The translations under genes were made by a program, and so were the position numbers. A stretch of DNA of 38,023 bases, taken from NCBI GenBank assembly GCA_903914615.1, contig CAIWPS010000271.1, positions 1-38,023 on the forward strand. Reading direction: 5' to 3'. The notes beneath the pieces are model-generated. The model saw only the letters and a list, made by a program, of their open reading frames with translations. It did not search any database and had not been told where the DNA came from. Source of the stretch: an uncultured beta proteobacterium. GTDB taxonomy: Bacteria > Pseudomonadota > Gammaproteobacteria > Burkholderiales > Burkholderiaceae_C. Shown in pieces: positions 37,646 through 38,023 of this stretch; the stretch's first letter is position 1, and each line of letters starts with the position of its first letter.

Positions 37646-38023
37646 TCAGAGCGGTTTGATCGAGCCCGACACGATGCGCGCCGTCTTGAACTGCGACAGC
37701 AGTTCGCGCACCACGGGGTCGGCATGGATGGCGGCCTCGGCGGCGGCCTGGCGGCGCTGGCGCTCTGCGGCATCGCGGCGCGCCGGGTTGTCGTCGGGCA
37801 CGCCGGCTTCGAGTTCGAGCTGCAGCGGCATGCCGAGCGCCGCCGCCAGGGCCGCGGCGAGCTTGTCGCGCAGCGCTGGCGTGCGCAGCGACTCGCGCTC
37901 GACGTGCACCTGCCAGCAAGGCGGCGTGGCACTCTCGTCGATGGCGCGCAGGCCGCCCTGCAGTGCGAGTTCGCGGGCCAGCGCGGTCAGCACGCCCTGC
38001 TCGCACAGTGGCTTGACGAGGGC
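37646..38023 (-). CDS. dnaX: DNA polymerase III gamma/tau subunit, C-terminal end (5' end outside window)
   Basis: The frame enters from the right edge and stops at 37646. The 125 visible residues include a helical segment ([25 protein letters not shown]), a beta-rich middle ([12 protein letters not shown]) and a tail ending in [14 protein letters not shown]. This is the C-terminal, alpha-subunit-binding end of tau (domain V) as found in DnaX of beta- and gammaproteobacteria. The gene order with ybaB and recR supports the call. The clamp-loader ATPase domains lie outside the window. Confidence 0.85.
   Translation of the reverse strand, partial: ALVKPLCEQGVLTALARELALQGGLRAIDESATPPCWQVHVERESLRTPALRDKLAAALAAALGMPLQLELEAGVPDDNPARRDAAERQRRQAAAEAAIHADPVVRELLSQFKTARIVSGSIKPL

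Overview
The window is about 38 kb of very GC-rich DNA (roughly 70% by eye), densely packed with single-copy bacterial genes. The encoded proteins and gene orders (dnaX-ybaB-recR, ribF/ileS/lspA, murB divergent from yajQ, a VC0807-family membrane protein, DUF2189, MipA/OmpV) point to a betaproteobacterium of the order Burkholderiales, probably the Rubrivivax/Leptothrix/Ideonella side. That placement is inference from gene content. I see no tRNA, rRNA, insertion sequence, phage gene or CRISPR array. This looks like ordinary chromosome with several unusual small gene sets.

Layout. 1-2.3 kb: the end of an MFS exporter and, convergent to it, an RsgA-like GTPase with a long structured leader. 2.3-5.4 kb: a three-gene signalling locus (OmpR-type regulator, membrane histidine kinase, LuxR-type regulator). 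5.4-7.4 kb: an RluA-type pseudouridine synthase, then an SDR oxidoreductase overlapping a DUF985 cupin. 7.4-11.7 kb: a minus-strand run of a 2-oxoglutarate/Fe dioxygenase, a hydroxy-amino-acid ammonia-lyase (ATGA overlap), an S10 carboxypeptidase and a 6-phosphofructokinase. 11.8-16.6 kb: a small hypothetical, a transglutaminase-like/TPR lipoprotein, a VC0807 membrane protein and a four-module hybrid kinase starting at TTG. 16.6-18.8 kb: murB, yajQ and a retropepsin-like protease. 18.9-22.2 kb: two tandem acyl-CoA dehydrogenases plus a P1 peptidase. 22.2-27 kb: GDP-mannose 4,6-dehydratase, RsuA, two glycosyltransferases and a methyltransferase, suggesting synthesis of a 6-deoxyhexose-containing surface glycan. 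27-33.4 kb: ribF, an inverted mipA, ileS, lspA and a DUF2189 membrane protein. 33.4-36.7 kb: a PQQ-dependent dehydrogenase with the Asp-x-Asp signature of lanthanide enzymes, a diheme cytochrome c downstream, and a divergent exported ankyrin protein. 36.7-38 kb: recR, ybaB and the end of dnaX.

The points most worth following are the dioxygenase/ammonia-lyase pair as a possible hydroxylate-then-deaminate route for an amino acid; the putative lanthanide-type dehydrogenase with its own cytochrome; a sigma70-like promoter whose spacer holds two dyads between the kinase and the LuxR regulator; and a recurring -10-like hexamer 6-8 nt before start codons, which suggests several leaderless transcripts.
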